Positions 7,543 through 16,859 of a stretch of DNA of 32,000 nucleotides are shown in pieces. Numbering within the stretch: the stretch's first letter is position 1; each line of letters begins with the position of its first letter. The translations under genes and the position numbers were made by a program. The stretch comes from Gammaproteobacteria bacterium (GTDB lineage: Bacteria; Pseudomonadota; Gammaproteobacteria; SZUA-140): NCBI GenBank assembly GCA_026981935.1, contig JALSIC010000005.1:1-32000 (forward strand). Direction: 5' to 3'. The notes beneath the pieces were generated by a model. It saw only the letters and a list, made by a program, of their open reading frames with translations, did no database searches and was not told the DNA's origin.

Positions 7543-8172
7543 ATGCTGGAGGCGCAGGGCCTCGGTGCCGTGCGGGGTGACCGTCGCCTCTTTGCCGGCC
7601 TGAATTTCAGTCTGGACGGCGGCGAGCTGCTCTATGTCCACGGACCCAACGGCAGCGGCAAGACGACACTGCTGCGCATGCTGTGTGGTCTCGTGATGCC
7701 GGCGGAAGGCGAGGTCCGATGGCGCGGAGAGACGATACGCAGGCTGGGCGACGAGTATCGGCGCGAGCTGCTGTACCTGGGGCATACGGTGGCCTTGAAG
7801 GACGACCTGACAGGGCTGGAGAATCTGCGCATCGCCTCGGCATTGCAGGGCGCGGCGGTGCACGAGGCGCAGGCCGGCGAGGCGCTGGCGGCGCTGGGAC
7901 TGACGGGCTTCGAGGACCTGCCGGTACGGGTGCTTTCCCAGGGACAGAAACGGCGGGTTGCCCTGGCGCGCCTGCAATTGAGCCTGCAGTTGGGTCGGGC
8001 CTGCCTGTGGATTCTGGACGAGCCGTTCACGGCGCTGGACAAGGCGGCCATCGGTGTCCTGGAGGCGGTCCTGGCGGCGCACCTGGAGGGGGGCGGCATC
8101 GTGGTGCTGACCACCCACCAGGAGGTGGCGCTCACCGCGGGCGTGACCAAAGAAATCGCCATGGGGGGCTGA
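7543..8172 (+). CDS. ccmA: Cytochrome c biogenesis ATP-binding protein CcmA
   Basis: A 209-residue ABC ATPase. Walker A is GPNGSGKT (residues 34-41), the signature is LSQGQ (131-135), Walker B is LWILDE (155-160), the D-loop is ALD (164-166), and the H-loop histidine is H192. CcmA is the cytoplasmic ATPase of the CcmABCD complex, which releases holo-CcmE (heme-loaded chaperone) for heme delivery to apocytochromes. Length fits the family (about 205 residues). It is the first gene of a complete System I operon. A GGAG ribosome-binding site lies eight bases before the ATG. ccmB follows after three bases. Confidence 0.96.
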   Translation: MLEAQGLGAVRGDRRLFAGLNFSLDGGELLYVHGPNGSGKTTLLRMLCGLVMPAEGEVRWRGETIRRLGDEYRRELLYLGHTVALKDDLTGLENLRIASALQGAAVHEAQAGEALAALGLTGFEDLPVRVLSQGQKRRVALARLQLSLQLGRACLWILDEPFTALDKAAIGVLEAVLAAHLEGGGIVVLTTHQEVALTAGVTKEIAMGG

Positions 8173-8175
8173 GGC

Positions 8176-8844
8176 GTGCTGGCGGCCCTGCGGTGCATGG
8201 TGATGCGCGACCTCGTCCTGGCGGTGCGGCGGGTGTCCGATGTCTTGACGACATTGTTTTTTTTCGTGATCGTAGTGAGCCTCTTTCCCCTCGGGGTGGG
8301 GCCGGAAATGGAGATGTTGCGCACCATTGCCCCGGGGGTGGTGTGGGTGGCTGCCATCCTTGCCTCCATGCTGGCGCTGGGGCGCCTGTTCGGCCACGAT
8401 TACGGCGACGGCACCCTGGAGCAGATGCTCCTTGCGCCGCAGCCCCTGGCGCTCCTGGTGCTGGGCAAGGTGCTGGCGCACTGGCTGGTGACCGGCCTGC
8501 CGCTGGTGCTGATGGCGCCGCTGCTGGGCCTGCAGTTCGGCTTGGATACCGTGGCCCTGGAGGTGCTGGTGATCTCCCTTCTCCTGGGGACGCCGGCCAT
8601 CAGCCTCATCGGCGCGGTTGGGGCGGCCCTCACGCTGGGCGTGCGGGGGGGCGGGGTGCTGGTTTCCCTGCTGGTGCTGCCCCTGTATATCCCGGTGCTG
8701 ATCTTCGGCGCCGGGGCCGTGGAGGCGGAGGCGGCGGGCCTGGGCGCGGGCGGGCACCTCTCCCTGCTGGGGGCGATCGCGGTGCTGGCCTTGTGTTTCG
8801 CGCCACTGGCCGCGGCGGCGGCATTGCGGATTTCGTTGGAATGA
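8176..8844 (+). CDS. ccmB: Heme exporter membrane protein CcmB
   Basis: A 222-residue integral membrane protein with six hydrophobic segments and the CcmB pattern of a short cytoplasmic N-terminus (MRDLVLAVRR) and a conserved LFGHDYGDGTLEQMLLAP region. It is the membrane partner of CcmA in the complex that frees holo-CcmE. The start is a GTG three bases after the ccmA stop. Length matches the family (about 220). ccmC follows after 14 bases. Confidence 0.95.
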   Translation: MLAALRCMVMRDLVLAVRRVSDVLTTLFFFVIVVSLFPLGVGPEMEMLRTIAPGVVWVAAILASMLALGRLFGHDYGDGTLEQMLLAPQPLALLVLGKVLAHWLVTGLPLVLMAPLLGLQFGLDTVALEVLVISLLLGTPAISLIGAVGAALTLGVRGGGVLVSLLVLPLYIPVLIFGAGAVEAEAAGLGAGGHLSLLGAIAVLALCFAPLAAAAALRISLE

Positions 8845-8858
8845 GCAGGAAATAGCAG

Positions 8859-9608
8859 ATGAGTACGGCAGGCATCAACTGGTTCAAGTATTCTTCGCCG
8901 GCGACCTTCTATCCCCTGGCGGGCAGGATGATTCCCTGGTTCGCGGCCCTGGCCGTGGTGTCGGCGGTCGCCGGCCTGTATCTGGGGTTCTTCGTCGCCC
9001 CGCCCGACTATCAGCAGGGCGATGCCTACCGCATCATGTTCATCCATGTCCCGGCGGCCTGGATGTCCATGTTCATCTACGTGGTCATGGCAGGGTATGC
9101 CGCGCTGGGGTTGATCTTCAACACACGGCTTTCCGCCATGATGGCCAGTGCCCTGGCGCCCACCGGCGCCATGTTCACCTTTCTCGCCTTGTGGACCGGT
9201 GCTCTCTGGGGCAAGCCCATGTGGGGGACGTGGTGGGTGTGGGATGCGCGCCTGACCAGTGAATTGATACTGCTTTTCCTCTATATCGGTTACATGTCCC
9301 TGGAAGCGGCCATCGACGATCCGCGCCGTGCTTCACGCGCCAGCGGCCTGCTGGCCATCGTGGGGGTGGTGAACGTCCCCATCATCTATTACTCCGTGCA
9401 GTGGTGGAATACCCTGCACCAGGGGGCTTCGATCAGTTTCGACAAGGCCCCCACCATGGCGGCCACCATGCTCGCTGCTCTGCTGGTGATGACCTTTGCC
9501 TGCTGGATGTACGCCATCGCAATTGTGCTCATGCGGGTGCGCAACATCATTCTGGAGCGGGAACGTCACAGCGAATGGGTCATGGGCGTGCTGGAGGAGG
9601 AGAAATGA
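8859..9608 (+). CDS. ccmC: Heme-handling membrane protein CcmC
   Basis: A 249-residue protein with six membrane helices and the tryptophan-rich WWD signature, WGKPMWGTWWVWDARLT (residues 117-133), on the periplasmic side. The two flanking histidines that serve as heme ligands in the family are H63 (FIHVP) and H187 (LHQG). CcmC presents heme to CcmE. An AGGA ribosome-binding site precedes the ATG. The stop overlaps the ccmD start in an ATGA arrangement. Confidence 0.97.
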   Translation: MSTAGINWFKYSSPATFYPLAGRMIPWFAALAVVSAVAGLYLGFFVAPPDYQQGDAYRIMFIHVPAAWMSMFIYVVMAGYAALGLIFNTRLSAMMASALAPTGAMFTFLALWTGALWGKPMWGTWWVWDARLTSELILLFLYIGYMSLEAAIDDPRRASRASGLLAIVGVVNVPIIYYSVQWWNTLHQGASISFDKAPTMAATMLAALLVMTFACWMYAIAIVLMRVRNIILERERHSEWVMGVLEEEK

Positions 9609-9793
9609 GCTGGTCCGAGTTTTTTGCCATGGGTGGCTATGGCGTCTACGTCTGGGGTTCCTATGGTGTGGCCGCGCTGTTGATGGTGCTGGAAGTATTG
9701 TGGGTGAAAAGACGGCGACGAACCATTCTGCGTCGTCTGGGTCGAATCAATCAAATGGGAGCGGTAAAGGTCGAGCATGAAGCCGAGACATAA
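9605..9793 (+). CDS. ccmD: Heme exporter accessory protein CcmD
   Basis: A 62-residue protein starting at the ATG that overlaps the ccmC stop (ATGA). It has the short N-terminal [16 protein letters not shown] signature, one membrane helix (about residues 17-34) and a basic cytoplasmic tail ([11 protein letters not shown]). CcmD stabilises the CcmABC-CcmE complex and is needed for holo-CcmE release. It overlaps ccmE by 17 bases. Confidence 0.93.
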   Translation: MSWSEFFAMGGYGVYVWGSYGVAALLMVLEVLWVKRRRRTILRRLGRINQMGAVKVEHEAET

Positions 9794-10241
9794 GCGCCTT
9801 GTTTTTATCGTCGTGGGGCTGGCGGGTATCGGTATTGCAGCGGCGCTGATCCTCAATGCCTTTCGCAGCAACCTGGTGTTCTTTTTCAGTCCCAGCCAGG
9901 TAGTCGCCCAGGAAGCGCCGCTTGATCGCAGTTTCCGTCTCGGCGGCCTGGTCAAGGAAGGCAGTCTGGAACGTCTTGAGGATGGGGTGACGGTGCGGTT
10001 TCTGGTGACCGACAATGCCCAGACCATTCCAGTGATCTATACCGGCATTCTTCCTGATCTCTTTCGCGAGGGACAAGGTGTGGTGACTCAGGGCATGTTG
10101 GGGGAAGATGGCGTGTTTCGTGCCGACGAGGTGCTGGCCAAGCACGATGAAACATATATGCCTCCGGAGGTTGCGGAGGCATTGGAGAAGGCCAAGGCGG
10201 CGGGTGCCGGGCAGGTGGAGGAAGGAGGAGAAAAACCATGA
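9777..10241 (+). CDS. ccmE: Periplasmic heme chaperone CcmE
   Basis: A 154-residue protein with one N-terminal membrane anchor (residues 8-27) and an OB-fold periplasmic domain. The heme-binding motif is [12 protein letters not shown]123 is the residue that binds heme covalently and Y127 the axial ligand. The Gly/Glu-rich C-terminus is typical and flexible. CcmE takes heme from CcmC and hands it to CcmF. The stop overlaps the ccmF start (ATGA). Confidence 0.97.
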   Translation: MKPRHKRLVFIVVGLAGIGIAAALILNAFRSNLVFFFSPSQVVAQEAPLDRSFRLGGLVKEGSLERLEDGVTVRFLVTDNAQTIPVIYTGILPDLFREGQGVVTQGMLGEDGVFRADEVLAKHDETYMPPEVAEALEKAKAAGAGQVEEGGEKP

Positions 10242-12259
10242 TTCCGGAGATCGGACATTTTGCATTGATAATGGCCCTGGGACTGGCGTTGGTACAGGGG
10301 ACCATGCCACTGATAGGCGCGGCACGGGGCAATGGGGCCTGGATGGCGCTTGCGCGCCCCGTGGCGCAGGGACAATTCGTCTTTGTCGCCATAGCCTTTG
10401 CCTCTCTTACCTATGCTTTTGTAACCAATGACTTTTCTGTTTTGTACACTGCAATGCACTCCAATTCCGCATTGCCATTGCAATATCGCATTGCGGGTGT
10501 ATGGGGTGGCCATGAAGGCTCGCTGCTGTTGTGGATACTGATGCTGGCTGGATGGACACTGGCTGTGAGTCTGTTCAGCCGTAAATTGCCCGACGAGATG
10601 GTGTCCCGGGTCATCGGCGTTCTGGGGCTCATTTCGGTGGGATTTCTCTTGTTCACCTTGTTGACGTCCAACCCTTTTGAGCGCCTTATTCCTGCGGCTC
10701 CGGACGGGCGTGATCTCAATCCTCTCTTGCAGGATCCGGGGCTGGTGATCCATCCGCCCCTGCTCTATATGGGTTACGTGGGTTTTTCCGTGGCTTTTGC
10801 ATTCGCCATTGCCGCGCTGCTGGGAGGCAAGCTGGATGCCGCCTGGGCACGCTGGTCGCGACCCTGGACCACGGTGGCCTGGATGTTCCTGACGCTGGGC
10901 ATCGCTGTGGGGAGCTGGTGGGCCTATTACGAGCTGGGCTGGGGGGGATGGTGGTTCTGGGATCCCGTGGAGAATGCCTCCTTCATGCCCTGGCTGGTGG
11001 GTACCGCCCTCATCCATTCGCTGGCGGTTACCGAAAAACGGGGCAGTTTCAAGAACTGGACCGTGTTACTGGCCATCATGACCTTCTCCCTCAGTCTGTT
11101 GGGCACCTTCCTCGTACGTTCGGGTGTGCTTACTTCAGTGCATGCCTTTGCCACCGACCCCGAGCGTGGCGTTTTCATTCTGGCCTTTCTTGCGGTGGTG
11201 GTGGGTGCCTCCCTCTTCCTCTATGCCCTGCGTGCGCCCAAGGTGGGTGTGGGAGGACGCTTCGATATGATTTCTCGCGAATCCTTTCTGTTGACAAACA
11301 ATATCCTGTTGATCGTGGCCGCCGGCAGCGTGCTCCTGGGGACGATCTATCCCCTGGTGCTGGATGCCCTGGGGCTGGGCAAGATTTCCGTCGGCCCGCC
11401 CTATTTCGAGGCGGTCTTCGTGCCCCTCATGGTGCCGCTGGTGTTTCTCATGGGGATCGGCCCCATTGCCCGCTGGAAGCAGGCCCGCCTGCCGGAGCTG
11501 GCGGTGCGCCTGCGCTGGGCCTTCGCCAGCGCCGTGATCGTCGCCCTGGTGCTGCCTTTCGTGCTGGGGCACTGGACGCCCATGATCAGCCTCGGCCTGC
11601 TGCTGGCTGCCTGGGTGATCGCAACGGTTGTCCACGGTTTTGTCCGGCGCATGCGACGTAACAAAGAACTGGGTCGGGCACCGCTGGCCGGCATGAGCCG
11701 CAGTTACTACGGCATGCAGGTGGCCCATCTGGGTGTGGCAGTCTTCATCATCGGTGTGACCCTGGTGAAGGGCTACGAAATAGAGCGTGACCTGCGCATG
11801 GGGGTGGGTGACCGCACCACGCTGGGGGGCTATACCTTCCGCTTCGATGGTGTCGTGGATGTGGAAGGTCCCAATTACCAAGCGGTTCGTGGCTATGTCA
11901 GCGTCAGTGACGAGAGCGGTCGTGAGCTGATGGTATTGCACCCCGAGAAACGTGTCTATCGCGTGCAGACCATGCCCATGACCGAGGCGGCCATCGATAC
12001 CGGGCTTTTCCGCGACCTCTATGTCTCCCTAGGGGAGCCGCTCAATGACGGTTCATGGATCGTACGCGTTTATTACAAGCCTTTTGTGACGTGGATCTGG
12101 GGTGGTTGCTTTCTTATGGCTGTGGGCGGGCTTCTGGCAATCAGCGACCGGCGCTATCGCCTGGCGGTGCGTAGCGCAAAGGTGGCGCGGCAGACTACTG
12201 CTGCCGTTGGCGGCACGTCACAGGGCGCGGTTTCCCTTGCGCGGGAGAGCAGCGGCTGA
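10238..12259 (+). CDS. ccmF: Cytochrome c heme lyase CcmF
   Basis: A 673-residue polytopic membrane protein of normal family length. It carries the WWD signature [19 protein letters not shown] (residues 235-253) and conserved periplasmic histidines, including the one in HPPLLYMGY (H172) and H260. CcmF receives heme from CcmE and attaches it to reduced CXXCH motifs together with CcmH/CcmI. The start overlaps ccmE and the stop (TGATG) overlaps ccmG. The unusually long Ala/Ser-rich tail after the last helix is not conserved. Confidence 0.97.
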   Translation: MIPEIGHFALIMALGLALVQGTMPLIGAARGNGAWMALARPVAQGQFVFVAIAFASLTYAFVTNDFSVLYTAMHSNSALPLQYRIAGVWGGHEGSLLLWILMLAGWTLAVSLFSRKLPDEMVSRVIGVLGLISVGFLLFTLLTSNPFERLIPAAPDGRDLNPLLQDPGLVIHPPLLYMGYVGFSVAFAFAIAALLGGKLDAAWARWSRPWTTVAWMFLTLGIAVGSWWAYYELGWGGWWFWDPVENASFMPWLVGTALIHSLAVTEKRGSFKNWTVLLAIMTFSLSLLGTFLVRSGVLTSVHAFATDPERGVFILAFLAVVVGASLFLYALRAPKVGVGGRFDMISRESFLLTNNILLIVAAGSVLLGTIYPLVLDALGLGKISVGPPYFEAVFVPLMVPLVFLMGIGPIARWKQARLPELAVRLRWAFASAVIVALVLPFVLGHWTPMISLGLLLAAWVIATVVHGFVRRMRRNKELGRAPLAGMSRSYYGMQVAHLGVAVFIIGVTLVKGYEIERDLRMGVGDRTTLGGYTFRFDGVVDVEGPNYQAVRGYVSVSDESGRELMVLHPEKRVYRVQTMPMTEAAIDTGLFRDLYVSLGEPLNDGSWIVRVYYKPFVTWIWGGCFLMAVGGLLAISDRRYRLAVRSAKVARQTTAAVGGTSQGAVSLARESSG

Positions 12260-12795
12260 TGAGACGTCATTTGCGCTATCTGGCGCCCCTGCTGGTGTTT
12301 GCCGTTCTGGTGGGGTTTCTCGGCAAGGGGCTCTTCCTCAACCCCAGCGAAGTGCCCTCGCCGCTCATCAACAAACCGGCGCCGGCGTTCACGTTGGAAC
12401 AACTGCACAATCCCCAGGCCCGTTTTTCCTCGCAGGACATGCTGGGGAAGGTCTGGATGCTCAATGTGTGGGCTTCCTGGTGTGTTGCCTGCCGCCAGGA
12501 ACATCCCTTGCTGGTTGAGCTGGCGCGTCAGCGCATCGTGCCCATCTACGGCCTCAATTACAAGGATCAGCGTCAGGAGGCCATCAACTGGCTGCGTGAT
12601 TTGGGTGATCCCTACATTATCAGCGTCTATGACGTGGAAGGACGGGTAGGGTTGGATTTTGGCGTTTACGGTGTGCCCGAGACCTATGTTATCGACAAGC
12701 AGGGCATCATCCGCTACAAGCACATCGGGCCCATCAGTCCGGCAGCCCTGCAGGAAAAGATCCTGCCATTGATCAGGGAGTTGCAGGCGTCATGA
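12259..12795 (+). CDS. ccmG: Thiol-disulfide protein CcmG (DsbE)
   Basis: A 178-residue membrane-anchored thioredoxin-fold protein: one N-terminal helix (residues 8-24), then a TlpA-like domain with active site WASWCVAC (C75 and C78). The family-specific cis-proline loop is GVPETYVID. CcmG reduces the cysteines of apocytochromes and/or CcmH. The dipeptide between the cysteines is Val-Ala rather than the Pro-Thr or Pro-Val more usual in CcmG, which may shift its redox potential. It overlaps ccmF by one base and ccmH by four. Confidence 0.95.
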   Translation: MRRHLRYLAPLLVFAVLVGFLGKGLFLNPSEVPSPLINKPAPAFTLEQLHNPQARFSSQDMLGKVWMLNVWASWCVACRQEHPLLVELARQRIVPIYGLNYKDQRQEAINWLRDLGDPYIISVYDVEGRVGLDFGVYGVPETYVIDKQGIIRYKHIGPISPAALQEKILPLIRELQAS

Positions 12796-13280
12796 GAATA
12801 GTTTCTGGGGGTGGCATGCTGTGGGTCGCGCTCTTGTTTGCACTGCCGTTTTCGACGCTGGCCAACGAGGCCAGGCCGCTGGTGGATGATCCCGTGATCG
12901 AGTCGCGCCTGGCGGCGCTGGGCAAGCAGTTGCGCTGCCTGGTCTGCCAGGGGCAATCCATCTCCGAATCCGACTCGGAATTTGCCAATGATATACGGCG
13001 GGAGATGTTGCGATTGATGAAAGAGGGGCGTAGTGATAAGGAAGTCATTGATTTCCTGGTACAGCGTTATGGGGATTTCATCCTCTTCCGTCCACCCATG
13101 AAGGCGACTACGGCCCTGTTGTGGCTGGGGCCGTTTCTGCTCTTGATCATCGCCGGCAGCGTGCTCTTCGTCACCCTGCAGAGGCGTCGCCGCCTGGCGG
13201 CTGAGCGGGAGCTTTCGGACGAGGAGGTACGGCGTGCCGAGACGCTGCTCCGCGACAACGACGACGGGAACAAGTCATGA
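12792..13280 (+). CDS. ccmH: Cytochrome c maturation thioredoxin-like protein CcmH
   Basis: A 162-residue protein with a signal peptide (residues 1-24, cleaved near TLA-NEA), the three-helix domain with the redox motif LRCLVCQGQSI (C49 and C52), and a C-terminal membrane helix (about 108-128). It accepts the apocytochrome CXXCH motif as a mixed disulfide. CcmH and CcmI are separate genes here, as in Pseudomonas, whereas E. coli has them fused. Overlaps ccmG and ccmI by four bases each. Confidence 0.96.
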   Translation: MRIVSGGGMLWVALLFALPFSTLANEARPLVDDPVIESRLAALGKQLRCLVCQGQSISESDSEFANDIRREMLRLMKEGRSDKEVIDFLVQRYGDFILFRPPMKATTALLWLGPFLLLIIAGSVLFVTLQRRRRLAAERELSDEEVRRAETLLRDNDDGNKS

Positions 13281-14545
13281 TGATTTTTACGGTAGTTGCG
13301 GCCCTGCTGCTGGCAGCGGCCTTGTTGTTCGTCATTCCACCCCTGCTGCAGCGACGTCGCGCGGACACCTTGGCGCGCAGTGCCGTCAACATCACCGTCT
13401 ACCGGGACCAGCTTGCCGAGCTGGAACGCGACCTGGAAAACGATATCATCAGTCGTGAACAGTACGAACTGGGTCGCCGGGAACTGGAGCGCCGCCTGCT
13501 GGAGGATGTGGATGCCAATGAAGCTGGCGTACGTTCATCTTCTGTTATGGCCGCGAGGAAATCGGCCATCGTGGTGGGCGTGCTGCTGCCGCTTTTTGCC
13601 GTGGGCGGATATTTCTATCTCGGCAATCCCCAGGCTCTTGATCCCCAGGAGGCCGTGCGCGAGCAGATCAGCCAGATGTCGGAGTCCGAGATTGCTGACC
13701 AGATCAATGCCATGGTGGCACAGCTCGCCCGACGCCTGGAAAACGATCCCACCGATGCGGAAGGTTGGAAGATGCTGGGGCGGTCCTATATTGCCTTGCA
13801 GCGGTTCGATGATGCGCTTGCGGCATTTGATAATGCCGTGCGCCTTGATGCCAATGATGCCCAGCTGCTGGCGGATTATGCCGATGCCCTGGCCATGGCC
13901 GGCGGCGAGTCCCTGGAAGGCCGTCCCCTGGCACTGATCCGGCGGGCCCTGGAGATCGACCCCGCCAACCAGAAGGCACTGTGGCTTGCCGGTACCGCCG
14001 CCTACGAACGGGCCGATTTCGAGGAAGCCCTGCAATACTGGCGCAGGCTCTACGAAGTGGTGCCCAAGGATTCGCCCGCGGCGCGGACCATGGAAAGCAA
14101 TATCGCCGAGGCGGAGGCCTTGTTGGCGGGGCGGGCACCTGCTGCGGGTGCGGCCGCGACCGCTGATGCCGCCACGTCCGTGGGCGGGGAGGCGGGAGAA
14201 GGCCTGCAGCAGGTGAATGGCGTGGTTTCCCTGGACCCATCCCTGCTCGACCGGGTGGAAGGTGAGGATACGGTCTATGTGTTTGCCCGCGCGCCCGAGG
14301 GGCCACGCATGCCACTGGCCATCATCCGCGCCCAGGTCAAGGACCTGCCCCTGGACTTCACCCTGGATGACAGTCAGGCCATCAACCCTGCCATGTCCCT
14401 GTCCCGGTTTCCACGCGTGGAAGTGGTGGCCCGCATCTCCCGCAGCGGTGATGCCATCCCGCGCAGCGGTGACCTCCAGGGGAGTGCCGGCGTGGTGGGG
14501 GCAGGCGAGACGGCACGGGTGGTCATCGACGAAGTCGTGCCTTAG
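13277..14545 (+). CDS. ccmI: Cytochrome c maturation TPR protein CcmI
   Basis: A 422-residue protein with an N-terminal helix (residues 1-21), a cytoplasmic helical loop (ITVYRDQLAELERDLENDIIS, typical of CcmI), a second helix near 96-116 and a periplasmic TPR domain (about 155-300). The C-terminal beta-rich domain (about 310-422) begins with a VNGVVSL-type strand. CcmI captures the C-terminal helix of apocytochromes and presents them to CcmH/CcmF. It ends the canonical ccm gene set. Confidence 0.95.
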   Translation: MMIFTVVAALLLAAALLFVIPPLLQRRRADTLARSAVNITVYRDQLAELERDLENDIISREQYELGRRELERRLLEDVDANEAGVRSSSVMAARKSAIVVGVLLPLFAVGGYFYLGNPQALDPQEAVREQISQMSESEIADQINAMVAQLARRLENDPTDAEGWKMLGRSYIALQRFDDALAAFDNAVRLDANDAQLLADYADALAMAGGESLEGRPLALIRRALEIDPANQKALWLAGTAAYERADFEEALQYWRRLYEVVPKDSPAARTMESNIAEAEALLAGRAPAAGAAATADAATSVGGEAGEGLQQVNGVVSLDPSLLDRVEGEDTVYVFARAPEGPRMPLAIIRAQVKDLPLDFTLDDSQAINPAMSLSRFPRVEVVARISRSGDAIPRSGDLQGSAGVVGAGETARVVIDEVVP

Positions 14546-14584
14546 GGTCGAGTGGTGCGTGGTGGGTAATGGGTAATAGAGGTG

Positions 14585-14610
14585 ATGGGTGGTGAGAACT
14601 CATCGCCCAT
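14585..14610 (+). other. Perfect-pairing hairpin between ccmI and the TlpA gene
   Basis: ATGGGTGGTGAG (14585-14596) pairs throughout with CTCATCGCCCAT (14599-14610), twelve pairs with two G-U wobbles, so it would form a tight hairpin in the transcript. No T-tract follows, so it is not a classical terminator. The flanking sequence is GTG/GGGTAAT-rich and looks repeat-like. It lies over the possible upstream starts of the TlpA gene. Confidence 0.5.
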
Positions 14611-14638
14611 GCTCATTGACTCAACTCTCTCGTCACTC

Positions 14639-15193
14639 ATGCTTTTTGCCCGGCTTCTACGGTATGCACTGAGCGTCGTTCTTGCCGGCGCCTTGCTGTT
14701 GAGCGCAGGCTGCGATCAGGCCCCCCCGCCGGATCGGCTTACCGAAGGCGGCGCCTTTCCGGCACTGCATCTGCCTCGCTTCGAGGGGGGCACGATACCC
14801 TTCGATTCCTATCGCGGTCGTCTGGTGGTGCTCAATGTCTGGGCGACCTGGTGTCCGCCCTGCCGGGCGGAGCTGCCCAGCCTGGACCGGCTGGCGTCGC
14901 AGCTCGATGCCAGGCATTTTGCAGTGATCGGCCTTTCGGTGGACAGCGAAGCGGACATCGCCCGAGAGTTTCTCCGCGAACGGAACGTGGGTTTTCCCAG
15001 CTACATCGATGCCGATCAGAGGATCAGCCGCGACATTCTGGAGATCCGCGCCTATCCCGTCACCTTCATCGTCGGCCCCCAGGGGCGGCTGTTGCGACGC
15101 ATCGTCGGCGAGCGGGAGTGGGATGCGCCGGGCGTCGTGGCCGCCTTGCGAGCGGCCTTTGCGGGGGATACCCGTGCCCTGGAGAGTTTGTAA
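14639..15193 (+). CDS. TlpA-family lipoprotein thioredoxin
   Basis: A thioredoxin-fold lipoprotein of 184 residues from the ATG at 14639. Its signal peptide (MLFARLLRYALSVVLAGALL) ends in the lipobox LSAGC (Cys25). The active site is WCPPC (C72 and C75) and a cis-proline region reads AYPVTF. It should sit in the periplasm, anchored by lipid, and reduce disulfides, possibly as an additional reductant for the cytochrome or Ccm cysteines. It is distinct from ccmG (lipobox instead of a membrane helix, Cys-Pro-Pro-Cys active site). In-frame starts at 14585 and 14609 are possible; I prefer 14639 because it gives a textbook lipoprotein signal, although it lacks a clear Shine-Dalgarno. It follows ccmI in the same direction. 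Confidence 0.9.
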   Translation: MLFARLLRYALSVVLAGALLLSAGCDQAPPPDRLTEGGAFPALHLPRFEGGTIPFDSYRGRLVVLNVWATWCPPCRAELPSLDRLASQLDARHFAVIGLSVDSEADIAREFLRERNVGFPSYIDADQRISRDILEIRAYPVTFIVGPQGRLLRRIVGEREWDAPGVVAALRAAFAGDTRALESL

Positions 15194-15321
15194 GACCTCG
15201 CGAAACCGGGGCTGGGAATCAAGGCCGGGATGATCAGAAAAGGCGAGTATGCGACAATCCAGGAATGTGTCGGCCGGGGGCGATCCCAGCGATCACGGCA
15301 AGCATGGAGGAAGAGTCACCG

Positions 15322-15654
15322 ATGAGAACGAAGCGATACGGCCTGTCAGTCGTCTGGCCGGTCATCTGCCTGGTTGTGACCGCGTTCCTTCCGTGGGCGG
15401 AGGGCGAGGCGGCGGACATCAACAAGGGCAAACAGATCTACGTCAAGCACTGCCAGAACTGTCACGGTTCCCGTGGGCAGGGCCAGCTGCCCGGCATGCC
15501 CGACTTTTCCCGTGGTGAGCGGCTGTTTCAGGCAGACAGTCAGCTGGTCGAAGTGTTGCGCAACGGGAAGGGAATGATGCCTGCCTACCGGGCCGTATTG
15601 CGCGACAAGGAGCTGCTGGATGTCATCGCCTATCTGAGAACCCTGCGGCGATGA
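15322..15654 (+). CDS. Small monoheme class I cytochrome c
   Basis: A 110-residue secreted cytochrome c: signal peptide to about residue 31 (ending EGEA-ADI), one heme motif CQNCH (C44, C47, H48), and a likely axial methionine in GKGMMPAYR (M85 or M86), followed by a C-terminal helix (LLDVIAYLRTL). The start at 15322 has GGAGG at 15307-15311; an in-frame ATG at 15304 would add six residues. It ends with ATGA overlapping the first propeller gene, so the two are translationally coupled. Its role is presumably periplasmic electron transfer; the partner is unknown, and the neighbouring propeller proteins are candidates. Confidence 0.92.
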   Translation: MRTKRYGLSVVWPVICLVVTAFLPWAEGEAADINKGKQIYVKHCQNCHGSRGQGQLPGMPDFSRGERLFQADSQLVEVLRNGKGMMPAYRAVLRDKELLDVIAYLRTLRR

Positions 15655-16859
15655 AGTGGCCGTGGTTGCGCCCGGGCATGGCGGCGGTTCTGCTCGTGCT
15701 GGGGGGCATCTTGGGGGTGTCGGCCTGCTCCCGTGGCGAGGGGGAAAATGCGGCCGCGCCCGCCACGCCAGGCGCCCGGATGGAAGTGGCGGCGAAGACA
15801 CAGAACGCACCGCTTCCACCGGCCGGGCTGGAAGATGCGGGGGGGCTGCCCCGGCTGCTGGAGACGTTCCGCGTCGGCGAAGGCGTCTATGTCCGCTCTC
15901 TCGCGGTGGACGAGGCGGGAGGCGCCTTGTGGGTAGGCACCTCCCTGGGGGTTCACGAGGTGGATCTCGCGACCCAGGAACTGCGGCGCACGCTGACGCG
16001 CAAGGAAGGGCTGGCCAATGAATATGTCTTCGCCATCCTGGTGGACAGCCGGGGCTACAAATGGTTCGGCACCAACGGCGGCGGTGTTTCACGTTACAAG
16101 GACGGTCAGTGGCGGACCTACTTCCCCATGCACGGGCTGGCGGATTACTGGGTCTATGCCCTGGCCGAGGCAGGTGACGGCAGTATCTGGATCGGGACCT
16201 GGGCCGGTGCCAATCACCTCGCGGGCGAGCAGTTCACGACCTACTATGACGAGCTGGTGAACGAATGGGTCTATGGTGTCGATGTGGACAGCCGCGGGCG
16301 GGTCTGGTTCGGCACCGAGGGGGGCGTGTCCATGTTCGATGGCGAGCGCTGGCATGCCTGGACCCATGAGGACGGCCTGGGCGCACCCAATCGCGAGGGC
16401 CTGCCCCTCAGTACCAATACCGGTCTGGGCACGCGTGCGCGCCACGACCTGAGTGTTCTGTCGGAGGGAAAACCCACTTATAATCCCAACTACGTCTTCA
16501 GTATCCTGGTGGCCGACGACGGCACCGTCTGGGCCGGCACCTGGGGTGGCGGCGCCAGTTACTTCGATGGCATCCGGTGGCGCAACGTGACCCGTGAGGA
16601 GGGGCTGGCGGGCAACATCGTCTACAGTATCGCTCAGGATCGCGCCGGCAACCTGTGGTTCGGCACCAACCGCGGCTTGTCACGGTATGATGGCCGGCAA
16701 TGGCACAGCTATGACCGCAGCGACGGACTGGGCGATGAGAATGTCTATGCCGTGGCCGTGACCGCCGCGGGTGATGTGTGGATCGGCACCCGGGGTGAGG
16801 TTGCCCGCTTCGGCAGGGGCGCGGATACGGTGGCAGCAGGCGGGGTGAGCAAGCGATGA
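15651..16859 (+). CDS. Stand-alone Reg_prop beta-propeller lipoprotein
   Basis: A 402-residue protein with a lipoprotein signal (lipobox VSAC near residue 26) and a series of Reg_prop blades of about 45 residues, each with the pattern V-D-x-x-G-x-x-W-x-G-T followed by a Y/F-DG-x-W strand (for example GYKWFGTNGGGVSRYKDGQW and GRVWFGTEGGVSMFDG). Reg_prop propellers normally form the sensor half of hybrid two-component proteins; here no kinase or membrane-spanning effector is attached. An insert of about 35 residues after DGLGAPN precedes the blade YNPNYVFSILVADDG. The next gene encodes a paralogue with the same insert position. The gene overlaps the cytochrome gene before it and the paralogue after it (ATGA both times). 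Likely an outer- or inner-membrane-tethered periplasmic protein; ligand unknown. Confidence 0.85.
   Translation: MKWPWLRPGMAAVLLVLGGILGVSACSRGEGENAAAPATPGARMEVAAKTQNAPLPPAGLEDAGGLPRLLETFRVGEGVYVRSLAVDEAGGALWVGTSLGVHEVDLATQELRRTLTRKEGLANEYVFAILVDSRGYKWFGTNGGGVSRYKDGQWRTYFPMHGLADYWVYALAEAGDGSIWIGTWAGANHLAGEQFTTYYDELVNEWVYGVDVDSRGRVWFGTEGGVSMFDGERWHAWTHEDGLGAPNREGLPLSTNTGLGTRARHDLSVLSEGKPTYNPNYVFSILVADDGTVWAGTWGGGASYFDGIRWRNVTREEGLAGNIVYSIAQDRAGNLWFGTNRGLSRYDGRQWHSYDRSDGLGDENVYAVAVTAAGDVWIGTRGEVARFGRGADTVAAGGVSKR

Noticed and set aside
7501-8757. 418-codon minus-strand frame over ccmA and ccmB
   Set aside because: His/Gln/Arg-rich shadow of two clearly identified genes.
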